A stretch of DNA of 41,613 nt from Pseudolabrys sp. (GCA_029255525.1 JANLJK010000283.1:1-41613); one strand, 5' to 3'. Shown: positions 26,426 to 34,061, numbered from the stretch's first letter. Translations and numbers: made by a program. Notes: a model not told the origin generated them from the sequence alone.

Positions 26426-26439
26426 TTGACCCGCGTCAA
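26426..26439. promoter_or_regulatory. FNR/FixK box TTGAC-N4-GTCAA upstream of the OmpW-like gene
   Basis: Perfect palindrome TTGACccgcGTCAA, 90 bp before the ompW-like start and 84 bp after the Crp/Fnr gene. It matches the consensus TTGAY-N4-RTCAA in both halves. The neighbouring regulator is the obvious candidate to bind it. Confidence 0.65.
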
Positions 26440-26529
26440 TTTTCGGCGCGGGAGGATCGCGTCCCCTGTCGGCAGGCTACGCAAAAGCTTGCGGGGCGTG
26501 AGAAAACTTCGACATGGGGCTGAACAATT

Positions 26530-27237
26530 ATGAACAGTGTGGTCAAGCTATTACCGTCGCTCGTCACCGCGGCGGCGTTGAGCGTCGTCGCTTTGGCGCC
26601 GGCATCGGCGGCTGACGTTGCGGCGCCGAAGCCGGTCTACAAGGCGCCGATCATCGAGCCGTGGAATCCCTGGATGATCCGCGTGCGCGCTCTCGGCGTG
26701 GTGACGCGCAATTCGGGGTCGGTGGATACCGTCGCGGGATCGGATCTGAGCACGGACGACAAGGTGATCCCCGAGCTCGACATCACCTATTTCTTCACCA
26801 AGAACATCGCGGCTGAGTTGATCCTCGGCACCACTAAGCATTCGATCACCGGCGCGGGCTCGATCAATGGCCTGCCGGTCGGTTCGGCCTGGCTGCTGCC
26901 ACCGACGCTCACCTTCCAGTATCACTTCACCGACTTCGGCGCGTTCAAGCCCTATGTCGGCGCCGGCGTGAACTACACCATCTTCTACAGCCAGTCGGCG
27001 GGCAATCAGACGGTCGGCGGTCTCACCGTCACCGACAGCCATCTGAAGAACTCGTTCGGCGCTGCGCTGCAGGTCGGTTTCGACTACATGCTCGATCGCC
27101 ACTGGGGCATCAACGTCGACGTCAAGAAGCTGTTCCTGCGTCCTGACTGGGATGGCACGATCAACGGCGCACCCTTCACCGGTAAGGTCAATCTCGACCC
27201 CTGGCTGATCGGCGCAGGCGTCACCTACAAGTTCTAA
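26530..27237 (+). CDS. ompW: OmpW-family outer membrane protein
   Basis: Eight-stranded beta-barrel protein of the outer membrane, 235 aa. Signal peptide about 1-27 (ASA/AD), then the alphaproteobacterial mature start ADVAAPKPVYKAP. OmpW features are PWMIRVRALGVV, PELDITYFFTKNIAAELI, LPPTLTFQYHF, KPYVGAGVNYTIFY and the terminal WLIGAGVTYKF ending in Phe. OmpW proteins give a narrow hydrophobic channel for small non-polar molecules. Expression probably responds to oxygen through the box upstream, as FNR controls ompW in enterobacteria. Confidence 0.9.
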   Translation: MNSVVKLLPSLVTAAALSVVALAPASAADVAAPKPVYKAPIIEPWNPWMIRVRALGVVTRNSGSVDTVAGSDLSTDDKVIPELDITYFFTKNIAAELILGTTKHSITGAGSINGLPVGSAWLLPPTLTFQYHFTDFGAFKPYVGAGVNYTIFYSQSAGNQTVGGLTVTDSHLKNSFGAALQVGFDYMLDRHWGINVDVKKLFLRPDWDGTINGAPFTGKVNLDPWLIGAGVTYKF

Positions 27238-27255
27238 GAGACCGGCGGGGGCCGA

Positions 27256-28611
27256 TCAGGACCGTTCCGGCGGACGTACCCGCGGCAGCGCAACGCGCAG
27301 CCGCAGGCCGCCGCCGGGGCGGTCTTCGATTTTGACCGTGCCACGATGGCTTTCCACGATCTGCCGCACGATCGTGAGGCCGAGCCCGGCGCCGCCGCGC
27401 TCGCGGTTGCGTGAAGCCTCTAGCCGGAAGAACGGCTCGAACACCTGACCGCGCTCGTTCGGCGGAATGCCGGGGCCGCGGTCCTCCACCCACAATTCGG
27501 CGTTGTCCTTGTCGGCGTGCAGGGAGACCTCGGCGACGCGCCCATAGGCGAGCGCATTATCGACGAGGTTCGCCGTGATGCGGGCGAGGCCTGCCGGCGA
27601 GCCTTGCACCATCAACGGCCCCTCGGTGCCCGTGCAGGTGATGGACAGGCCTTGTGCCGCGCGTGAGTCGCATTCGGCCTTGACGATACGGGCGAGGTCG
27701 ACGGCTTCCTCGCTGCCGCCGTTGAATGAGGCGCGGGCGAAAGCGAGCGCGTCGTCCATCAGCGCCTGCATGGCGTCGAGATCGGCCGTCACCTTCTGGC
27801 GCTGCTCGCTGTCCGGCATCAGTTCGAGCCGCAGGCGCAGTCGCGTGACGTAAGTGCGCAGATCGTGGCTGATCGCGCCGAGCACCAGAGTGCGGCCGCG
27901 GATCAATTCGGCGATACGCAGTTGCATGGCGTTGACGGCGCGGATCAGCGTGCGCACGTCGGGCGCGCCGCGCTCCGGCACCGGCCGCGCCTCGATCGCG
28001 GTGCCGAACCGGTCGACGGCGGCGGCGAGATCGGACAGCGGCTTGGTCTCGTGCCGCACCGCGATCAGCGCGGCGAGCGCGACGACGAAGCCTAAGATGC
28101 CGGCCAGCAAGCCGATCGGCACGCCGTAGAGACGCAAGGTCAGGCCGCCGCGCGCCTCGACATCCAGATAGCCGCCGGAGGTGAGGGCGATCACGCCATG
28201 GAGCTGCGCGCCGACGAGATCACGCAGCCGTCGGACCGGTTGGCCGCCGCGCTGCTCGTTGCTGATGATGGAGAGCGCCACGTAGCGGTCGGGCGCTTGC
28301 AGCGAGTTGCGCAGCCTTTGCTCGGCGCCGCGCAACATCGCAGTGTGCGCTTCGACCGGTTGTTCGCGGACGATGCGCGGCACGAAGCCGACGGCGGTCG
28401 CCGCGCGTAGCGCCAAAGGACGCTCGGCTTCCGGCAGGCGATCGAGCAGCAGCGCGAGCGCGGCCATCTGCTCGACCAGCGGCTCGATGCGCGGCATGCC
28501 GCTCGTGCCGCGATTGTCGATGAAGTAGGTCGCCGCCAGCAGCATCTGCACCAGGACGACGGCGCCGACGACGATGAGGGCAAGACGGCTGGCAATGCGG
28601 ATGCGGCCCAC
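27256..28611 (-). CDS. Two-component sensor histidine kinase (EnvZ-like)
   Basis: Inner-membrane kinase of 451 aa. I choose GTG 28611, 11 bp after the response-regulator stop with GAGG at good distance; the frame upstream of it lies in the regulator gene. Membrane helix 1 is about 8-29, a periplasmic domain about 30-160, helix 2 about 161-186, then HAMP, the phospho-acceptor H249 in SHDLRTYVTRLRLR, N-box NLVDNALAYG, G1 DRGPGIP and G2 GGAGLGLTIV. The usual HDLRTPL is HDLRTYV. The signal is unknown. It is co-transcribed with the regulator. Confidence 0.92.
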   Translation of the reverse strand: MGRIRIASRLALIVVGAVVLVQMLLAATYFIDNRGTSGMPRIEPLVEQMAALALLLDRLPEAERPLALRAATAVGFVPRIVREQPVEAHTAMLRGAEQRLRNSLQAPDRYVALSIISNEQRGGQPVRRLRDLVGAQLHGVIALTSGGYLDVEARGGLTLRLYGVPIGLLAGILGFVVALAALIAVRHETKPLSDLAAAVDRFGTAIEARPVPERGAPDVRTLIRAVNAMQLRIAELIRGRTLVLGAISHDLRTYVTRLRLRLELMPDSEQRQKVTADLDAMQALMDDALAFARASFNGGSEEAVDLARIVKAECDSRAAQGLSITCTGTEGPLMVQGSPAGLARITANLVDNALAYGRVAEVSLHADKDNAELWVEDRGPGIPPNERGQVFEPFFRLEASRNRERGGAGLGLTIVRQIVESHRGTVKIEDRPGGGLRLRVALPRVRPPERS

Positions 28612-28622
28612 GCGCTGATGCC

Positions 28623-29333
28623 TCAGACTGAATGCACGTCGGCGACGAACAGATAACCGCCGTTGCGCACGGTCTTGATGCTGATGGCGGCCTGCGGATC
28701 GGCGGCCGCCAGCTTCTTGCGCAGGCGGCTGACGGATACGTCGATGGTGCGGTCGAAAGGATCGGCGGTGCGGCCGCGCGTCCAGTCGAGCAACTGATCG
28801 CGCGACAGCACGCGCTTGGGCCGTTGCAGGAAGCACGCCAGGAGATCGAATTCGGCCGAGGTGAGCTCGACCGCGCTGGCGTTGCCGCCGGCGAGGCTGC
28901 GCCCGTCGAGATCGGCGACCAGCGCGCCGAAGGCGAGGCGGCGGGAGGTCGACGACGTGCCGTTGCCGTCGGACCGGCGCAGCACGGCGCGGATGCGCGC
29001 CAGCAATTCGCGCGGATTGAACGGCTTGGGCAGATAGTCGTCGGCGCCGATTTCCAGGCCGACGATGCGGTCGACGTCGTCGGCCTTGGCCGTGAGCATC
29101 AGGATCGGCAGGCCGCCTTGCGCACGCAGTCGGCGGCAGATCGACAGGCCGTCCTCGCCGGGCAGCATCAGGTCGAGCACGATCAGGTCGGGGCGCGTGT
29201 TGATCAGCGCGCGATCCATTTCGGCGCCGTCTTCGGCGCAGACCGTGGCGTATCCCTCGCGCGTGAGAAAATCGGCGAGCAGGGAGCGAATCTCGCGATC
29301 GTCTTCGACGATCATGATGGTGCGTTCAGGCAT
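28623..29333 (-). CDS. OmpR-family response regulator
   Basis: A 236-aa regulator from ATG 29333; upstream in-frame sequence to 29441 is not family-like. Receiver: acidic D11/D12, phospho-acceptor D54 (LIVLDLMLPGEDG), T81 and K103. The C-terminal winged helix (about 135-232) has ELTSAEFDLLACFLQRP and DRTIDVSVSRLRKKL with the final GGYLF. It precedes its kinase, and a tandem TGTNACG repeat about 60 bp upstream may be its own operator. Confidence 0.93.
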   Translation of the reverse strand: MPERTIMIVEDDREIRSLLADFLTREGYATVCAEDGAEMDRALINTRPDLIVLDLMLPGEDGLSICRRLRAQGGLPILMLTAKADDVDRIVGLEIGADDYLPKPFNPRELLARIRAVLRRSDGNGTSSTSRRLAFGALVADLDGRSLAGGNASAVELTSAEFDLLACFLQRPKRVLSRDQLLDWTRGRTADPFDRTIDVSVSRLRKKLAAADPQAAISIKTVRNGGYLFVADVHSV

Positions 29334-29394
29334 CGGCGGCACTCTAGGACGCCGCCGCGCGGTGGCAACCGCGACGTTTTCCAACGGGGCTTCC

Positions 29395-29411
29395 CGTAAC
29401 AAAACGTTACA
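29395..29411 (-). promoter_or_regulatory. Tandem TGTAACG / TGTTACG repeat, candidate response-regulator box
   Basis: On the minus strand TGTAACG-TTT-TGTTACG: two heptamers 10 bp apart, one helical turn, the layout bound by OmpR/CpxR-type dimers. It lies 62 bp before the response regulator and about 105 bp before the divergent small exported protein, so it could serve both. Confidence 0.48.
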
Positions 29412-29516
29412 AATCCTGGAAATCCTGAAATCCGCGGGCAAAAGACGTGCGGCAAGGTCCTCTCATCCCGATGCAGCCGCGTCTCGAGCGGTTCGCATCC
29501 CACAATGGAGGCCCCG

Positions 29517-29825
29517 ATGAAACTCGCTCTGATCTCCGGCTCGCTCGCCGCGTTGCTCTGTGTCGCCACGCTGACACCGGCCAATGCCTGGACTCGCAAC
29601 GGCAGCGTCACGACCGCGCGCGGCACCTATACCGGTAGCGCGTCCGGCAGTTGCGCCGGCGGCACCTGTTCGCGCTCGGCGTCGGTCACCGGGCCTTACG
29701 GCGGCACGGCCTCGCGCTCGGGCAGCGTCACGCGCACCGGCACGAACGGCTACGCCTATTCGCGCACGACGACCGGGCCGAACGGCAACAGCGTGACGCG
29801 CAGCGGCTCGGTCACTCGCTACTAA
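29517..29825 (+). CDS. Small exported Ser/Thr/Gly-rich repeat protein
   Basis: A 102-aa hypothetical protein from ATG 29517, with GGAGG upstream. Signal peptide about 1-24 (ANA/WT). The mature part is a low-complexity repeat based on SGSVTR, as in NGSVTT, SRSASVTGPYGG, SRSGSVTR and VTRSGSVTRY, with two Cys (SCAGGTC). It lacks Lys, Glu and Asp in the mature part, so it is strongly basic through Arg. No function is recognised; similar proteins are annotated as hypothetical in related genera. Divergent from the response regulator. Confidence 0.72.
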   Translation: MKLALISGSLAALLCVATLTPANAWTRNGSVTTARGTYTGSASGSCAGGTCSRSASVTGPYGGTASRSGSVTRTGTNGYAYSRTTTGPNGNSVTRSGSVTRY

Positions 29826-29943
29826 GAGTCGGCCACCCATCGGTGCCGCTCCCGTGGCCGCCGGACTGGATATGTGTGCCCCCACCGTTCGGTCCGGCGC
29901 GCCGCCTTCGCTCATTGTTCAGCGAATGCGAAAGGTTCAAACC

Positions 29944-30231
29944 ATGCACAAGCTCGTTCTCGCGGCCGCGCTGGCGGTCGCCTCAGTGGCCGGCGTCTCG
30001 GCGGCGCAGGCCTTCCCCGCATCATCGTCGTTAGCGGCGTCGAAAGGCGACGTGATCCAGGTGCGCAACGGCTGCGGTGCCGGCTGGCATCGCGGCCCCT
30101 GGGGCGTCTGCCATCCGAACGGCGCGCCTTATGTCTACCGGCCTTATGCCGCCTATGCGCCGCCGCCTTATCCGGGCCGCTGCTGGTGGGTCGAAACCGC
30201 CTGGGGGCCACGCCGCGTCTGCGCGTGGTGA
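29944..30231 (+). CDS. Small exported GCG-motif protein
   Basis: A 95-aa protein from ATG 29944, with AAAGG upstream. Signal peptide about 1-24 (AQA/FP). The mature part has the motif NGCGAGWHRGPWGVCHPNG, which resembles the GCG_CRPN group of secreted alphaproteobacterial proteins, then a Tyr/Pro-rich stretch and a second Cys-Trp region GRCWWVETAWGPRRVCAW. Four Cys could form two disulfides. The function is unknown; it is the second of three small exported proteins in a row. Confidence 0.75.
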   Translation: MHKLVLAAALAVASVAGVSAAQAFPASSSLAASKGDVIQVRNGCGAGWHRGPWGVCHPNGAPYVYRPYAAYAPPPYPGRCWWVETAWGPRRVCAW

Positions 30232-30269
30232 CGACCCTTCTTCCATCCATCGCTTCGTGAGAGACACCC

Positions 30270-30572
30270 ATGCCATACGAACTTGCTCGACTGCCCACGA
30301 TCCGCGCCGGCCGCATCGTGCGCCGGACGCATCTGATGCTGCTCGGCGCGCTGATGGCGGCCGTCGTCAGCGGCGGTGGCGCGGCGGCTCAGGCCGCGTC
30401 CGGCCCGCGTGACGCCTTGAAGCAGGCCTGCGCCGCCGATGTCCGCACATTGTGCGCCGGCATTATGCCCGGCGGCGGCCGCATCAAGAAATGCGTGGTC
30501 GAAAAGCATGATCAGTTGTCCGACGGCTGCAAGAGCGCCATGAGCACGGCGCGTGCCACCGCGGGCAAATAA
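30270..30572 (+). CDS. Cys-rich-repeat exported small protein
   Basis: A 100-aa protein with an N-terminal hydrophobic export segment about 22-43 after a basic start. The mature part has one Cys-rich repeat unit: C54, C62, C75 and C87 in ACAADVRTLC, PGGGRIKKC and QLSDGC, like Pfam's 'Cysteine rich repeat' found in Golgi GLG1 and many small bacterial secreted proteins. Periplasmic or surface location is likely, with two disulfides; the role is unknown. A strong stem-loop follows it. Confidence 0.75.
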   Translation: MPYELARLPTIRAGRIVRRTHLMLLGALMAAVVSGGGAAAQAASGPRDALKQACAADVRTLCAGIMPGGGRIKKCVVEKHDQLSDGCKSAMSTARATAGK

Positions 30573-30579
30573 CGACCGC

Positions 30580-30631
30580 CGCGCGGCCGCGCGATGATGG
30601 GTGTATTGCGTCATCGGCGCGCGGCCGCGCG
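30580..30631 (+). terminator. Large GC-rich stem-loop built on two copies of CGCGCGGCCGCGCG
   Basis: The 14-bp palindrome occurs at 30580-30593 and 30618-30631. With the inner CGATGA/TCATCG it makes an about 18-bp stem with a 3-nt bulge and a loop of 13 nt. No T-run follows. It separates the small exported genes from the hydroxylase gene and could halt transcription or stabilise RNA ends. Confidence 0.45.
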
Positions 30632-30651
30632 TTCTACCTGAGGTCGGAGTC

Positions 30652-31485
30652 ATGTCGCCGCTGCTGTCCGCCCTGCATGAGGGCAGGGCGCTCATGCCGC
30701 TTGTCGCGGTTGGACTGATGCTGGTCGAATATCTGTTCCACCGGCTCAATCGCGACGACAGCTATGATCTGCGCGAGACCGCGACCTCGCTGGTCATCGC
30801 GGTCGGCAACAAGGTCATCGGTTTCCTCACCGCTGGCATCGTGGCGGTGCCGATGCTGTTCCTCTATCGGCACCGGCTGTTCGATATTCCGCTCGACAAT
30901 GCGTGGTCATGGCTGGGGCTCTTTCTCGGCGTCGAGTTCAGCTACTATGTCCACCACCTCGCCATGCATAAGGTCGCCTGGCTGTGGGCGAGCCACGCGG
31001 TGCATCATTCGCCGACCCGGCTGAATTTGAGCGCGGCGGTGCGGCTCGGCTGGGGCGGCAATATCACCGGCGGCTTTCTGTTCTACCTGCCGCTGATCGT
31101 TCTCGGCTTTCATCCGATGGCGGTCGTCGTGATGCTGGGCCTCGGGCTGCTGTATCAGTTCTTCCTGCACGTCGCCCATCCGCCGCATCTCGGTCCGTTG
31201 GAATGGGTGCTCAATACGCCGCGCCATCACCAGGTGCATCACGCCTCGAACGTGGCCTGTCTCGACCGGAATTTTGGCGCGGTGCTGATCGTCTTCGACC
31301 GGCTGTTCGGCACGTTCGCCACGGCGCCGAAAGATGAGACCATACGATTTGGCGTGGCCGGCATGCCGCCGACAGCCAATCCGTTGCGCGTGGTGTTCGG
31401 CGGCTGGCTGAAGCTGCTCGACGCGGTCTATCGTGCACCGGGCCTTGCCGCTAAAGCACGCGCGATGTTCGGCGCGCCGCAATAA
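30652..31485 (+). CDS. Sterol desaturase/fatty acid hydroxylase-family membrane protein
   Basis: Integral membrane di-iron oxidase, 277 aa from ATG 30652 with GGAG upstream. The His clusters are HHLAMH (about 102-107), HAVHHSP (about 117-123), and HHQVHHASN (about 192-200), the family's iron ligands. Four or five hydrophobic segments surround them. Substrates in this family include fatty acids, hopanoid and carotenoid precursors, and cannot be named here. An in-frame GTG at 30601 lies inside the stem-loop and is not preferred. Confidence 0.86.
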   Translation: MSPLLSALHEGRALMPLVAVGLMLVEYLFHRLNRDDSYDLRETATSLVIAVGNKVIGFLTAGIVAVPMLFLYRHRLFDIPLDNAWSWLGLFLGVEFSYYVHHLAMHKVAWLWASHAVHHSPTRLNLSAAVRLGWGGNITGGFLFYLPLIVLGFHPMAVVVMLGLGLLYQFFLHVAHPPHLGPLEWVLNTPRHHQVHHASNVACLDRNFGAVLIVFDRLFGTFATAPKDETIRFGVAGMPPTANPLRVVFGGWLKLLDAVYRAPGLAAKARAMFGAPQ

Positions 31486-31510
31486 ACTTAAGTGATCGTC
31501 TTCGCCGCGC

Positions 31511-33628
31511 TCAGGTCTGGATATCTTCGAGGTCCGTGATTTCGTAATAGCCCTCGGGGACGGCGAAGCCGGTCGATTCCTGCGGGCGCGGACGCCGGCG
31601 GCGGGCCGGCGCACCGGTTTCGAGCGGATCAAAAGTGCGCAGCTTCTTGGCGTCGTCCTGGCCGCAGACGAAGGTCAGGCCGGTCAATCGCTCGATCTCG
31701 GCGATTTTCGTCTGGAAGGTCTTGTAGGCGCCGAACGGCACTTCCGTCACCTCGATGCCGAACTGGGCAATGACCTCTTCCTGGCCGGCGATATAGGCGG
31801 TGGCGAACAGCTTGCCATCCGCCTTCAGCGCGGCGACCACCTTCCAGAACTGCAATGGATACTGGATTTCCCGGTATTCCGGATCGCCCTCGTCGAGGAT
31901 CGGACCAGTGAAGATCTGCGTATTCACCTCGCCCTCGATGATCGACTTCTCCAGGACGTAACGCTCGATCCCCTGCCAGATCTCCTTGTTCTGATTGAAG
32001 CGCTCGTGTTGCGGCGTGCAATTGGACCAATGGCAGGTATCCGCCGCCGAGATGAGCGCGTCCTTGGGTTTCTTGCCGTATTCGAGATCCTCGCGTCGCG
32101 TCAGGTGGCCGCGGTCGAACTTGTTGCTCGCGTAGTACCAATTCTCGAGCTGATGGTCGGCGAGGATGCGGGGATCGCGGCGCCAGACGTCGGTCGGCCG
32201 GCTCAATTCGAAGCGATCGCCGAAGGAGATATTGGCCGCGCTGTAGATCGCCAAGCGCCGCTTGGCGTGCATGACCACGCTGTAGTTGTGATAGTGCAGC
32301 ACGTTTTTGTTGTTCGCCTGCGGTTCGATCAGCGGCGCGGCGACCGCTTTGAGCGCGGGGCTGAGATGCGGCAGCCCCACGCGCTTGTCGCCGGTGCCGA
32401 GGAAGTTGGCGTTGTAGCCTTTGCGGGCCGAATAATCCTCGTCAAAGGGTGCATCGAAGCGGGCTGTCGGCTTGGTTCTCTTCTCGAGAAATGAGATGGC
32501 GGGGCCGGTGCTTTCGATGGCGCCGCGCGTGTTGGCGATGACCGAACCGGGCCGGCCATCGGGCCCGATCTGGATGGAGAGTTCGAGCGGCACGGAGATC
32601 GTACGCGTGTCGGCCATGGGGCCCCCCTTCGGCGATAGAGCAATGGTGCTGATTTCCTTCGGCGGCGCAGTGATGCGGGCCGAGGCGGGCGTCGCCGCGT
32701 AGAGCGGCAACAGCAACGGATGTTGCGGGTGCGTCTGCTTGAGCGTTTCGAAAATACGGCTGGCGCGGGCGCCTTCGTTGGCGATCCAGTTGACTGTGCC
32801 GTCGGACCGCTTCTGGACCACGCCGTCGCGCTTCTCGGGAACGCCGGCGTGATGCAGTGCGACAACGTACCAGTCATTGTTGAAGACGGGCGAGCCGGAC
32901 GAGCCCGGCTTGGTGTCGGTCGTGTACCAGAGAAAATTGTCGTCGCGCTTGATGAACTGATTTTCGCGGACGCAGATCTGCTTGCGCAGGCCGTCCGGGT
33001 GTTGAATGGCCGTGAGCCATTCGCCTTCGGAGACTTTGCCGACAGTTTCGAGCAACGGCAGATAGCCGAATTGCGCGAGCGGCACGCCGTCGTGTGACGT
33101 CGGCTCGACCGCCACCACGGAGAAGTCGAGCTCGGGTGAAGTGAAGAACAGGTCGGACGGCCTGAATCCATAGACGACGGGGCCGACTTCGACGTCAGCA
33201 ATGTCGACCTCGAAGTGGAAGTTTGCGACGGCGCGGGCGGCGATGCCGCCGTCGGGCAGGACGTGATTGTTGGTGATCAGCACATGGGGCGCGATGAGAA
33301 AGCCGGTGCCGTAACCGCCACCGCGGAGGTCGACTCGCGCCACGGCGCGCGCGGCGATCGCGCCGCGCTCAAGGTAAGCGACGGGCTGTAGCTCGTCGCC
33401 GCCGATGATGCGCTCGAAAGCGTCCTTCGCCTCGGTGCCGCCGAGGCTCTCTTGCAGGAATTCCTGACGCGTCTTGAGCACCGATGTAGGTGCAACGTCG
33501 CTCGGGCCCTTGTTGCGCAGCGTGATGGCGAGGCGGATGAGCTCGGCGAGCACGGACGGGTCGAGCGAAGCGCTCGCTCGGTTCGGATCCTCGCGTCCCC
33601 CCAGGATCGTCATGCCGCCCCACGTCAT
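31511..33628 (-). CDS. Trypsin-like serine protease fused to DNA/RNA non-specific (NUC1) endonuclease
   Basis: A 705-aa two-enzyme protein with no signal peptide, so probably cytosolic. A helical N-terminal part (about 20-85) precedes a trypsin/V8-like domain (about 95-300) with the triad H122 (TNNHVL), D168 (ELDFSV) and S244 (GSSGSPVF). After a Pro/Ala linker (about 300-385) comes a NUC1 domain with DRGH at 505-508 (H508 general base), metal ligand N536 in SNCTPQ and E555. All catalytic residues are present. The C-terminal tail has a run of five basic residues (ARRRRPR), then acidic residues. It stands alone just beyond the 3' end of tRNA-Asn. A defence or programmed self-damage role is plausible but unproven. 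Start 33628 or 33613. Confidence 0.85.
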   Translation of the reverse strand: MTWGGMTILGGREDPNRASASLDPSVLAELIRLAITLRNKGPSDVAPTSVLKTRQEFLQESLGGTEAKDAFERIIGGDELQPVAYLERGAIAARAVARVDLRGGGYGTGFLIAPHVLITNNHVLPDGGIAARAVANFHFEVDIADVEVGPVVYGFRPSDLFFTSPELDFSVVAVEPTSHDGVPLAQFGYLPLLETVGKVSEGEWLTAIQHPDGLRKQICVRENQFIKRDDNFLWYTTDTKPGSSGSPVFNNDWYVVALHHAGVPEKRDGVVQKRSDGTVNWIANEGARASRIFETLKQTHPQHPLLLPLYAATPASARITAPPKEISTIALSPKGGPMADTRTISVPLELSIQIGPDGRPGSVIANTRGAIESTGPAISFLEKRTKPTARFDAPFDEDYSARKGYNANFLGTGDKRVGLPHLSPALKAVAAPLIEPQANNKNVLHYHNYSVVMHAKRRLAIYSAANISFGDRFELSRPTDVWRRDPRILADHQLENWYYASNKFDRGHLTRREDLEYGKKPKDALISAADTCHWSNCTPQHERFNQNKEIWQGIERYVLEKSIIEGEVNTQIFTGPILDEGDPEYREIQYPLQFWKVVAALKADGKLFATAYIAGQEEVIAQFGIEVTEVPFGAYKTFQTKIAEIERLTGLTFVCGQDDAKKLRTFDPLETGAPARRRRPRPQESTGFAVPEGYYEITDLEDIQT
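32617..32629 (-). promoter_or_regulatory. Internal ribosome-site-like AAGGGGGG plus ATG before the nuclease part
   Basis: On the minus strand AAGGGGGGCCCC is followed by ATG at 32617 (codon 338, MADTRT). It falls at the linker between protease and nuclease, and from it the frame gives a 368-aa nuclease-only product. This may be a true internal start or the scar of a former separate gene. Confidence 0.38.
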
Positions 33629-33670
33629 GGGCCGCCGTCCGCGCGTCGGCTTTCACCGCGCGCTTTTACC

Positions 33671-33691
33671 TATGCGTGCCCATTACGCATA
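33671..33691. promoter_or_regulatory. Perfect inverted repeat TATGCGT-N7-ACGCATA
   Basis: Seven-bp arms, seven-bp spacer, 43 bp upstream of the protease-nuclease start, between it and tRNA-Asn. Its position fits an operator over the promoter. It is not a terminator, as no T-run follows on either side. Confidence 0.52.
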
Positions 33692-33788
33692 AGACTAACA
33701 CCAGGTTGTGACAAATCAATGTAAGCGCGCAGGAAACAATGCCGCAGGGGGCTGATCGCGGTCGTTTTGGGTGCTGGCTGGAAAGGAT

Positions 33789-33863
33789 TGGCTCCCGAGG
33801 CTGGGATCGAACCAGCGACCATTCGATTAACAGTCGAATGCTCTACCGCTGAGCTACTCGGGA
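33789..33863 (-). tRNA. tRNA-Asn (anticodon GUU)
   Basis: Read on the minus strand: acceptor TCCCGAG pairs with CTCGGGA, D-arm AGCTCAGCGGTAGAGC, anticodon loop CTGTTAA, T-arm GGTTCGATCC, discriminator G and encoded CCA. All arms are intact. The 3' end points toward the protease-nuclease gene. Confidence 0.95.
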
Positions 33864-33987
33864 ACAGGCCCGTGGGCCGGTGCGAGGGGCCTATAACAAA
33901 GCTCGTCCGCTTTGCAAAGCCCGGATGACGGTCTGCACCGGACGAAAATCGGGTCGTCCGCCGCCATCCAAAGGTGAAAAAGGTGAG

Positions 33988-34061
33988 TGGAGGCCACGCC
34001 CGGAATCGAACCGGGGTGCAAGGATTTGCAGTCCTCTGCGTAACCACTCCGCCACGTGGCC
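33988..34061 (-). tRNA. tRNA-Cys (anticodon GCA)
   Basis: Minus strand: acceptor GGCCACG/CGTGGCC, anticodon loop CTGCAAA, T-arm GGTTCGATTCC, discriminator T and encoded CCA. It is intact and lies 124 bp upstream of tRNA-Asn on the same strand, possibly co-transcribed with it. Confidence 0.95.

Noticed and set aside
27856-27900. HDLRTYV in place of HDLRTPL as a sign of a dead kinase
   Set aside because: The phospho-acceptor His, N-box and both G-boxes are intact, and this variant is familiar from related alphaproteobacterial kinases, so loss of activity is not supported.
31490-33863. Mobile element with tRNA-Asn as attachment site
   Set aside because: I looked for a copy of the tRNA 3' end beyond the protease-nuclease gene near 31490 and found none, and no integrase is present. 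Adjacency to the tRNA is real, an integrated element is not supported.
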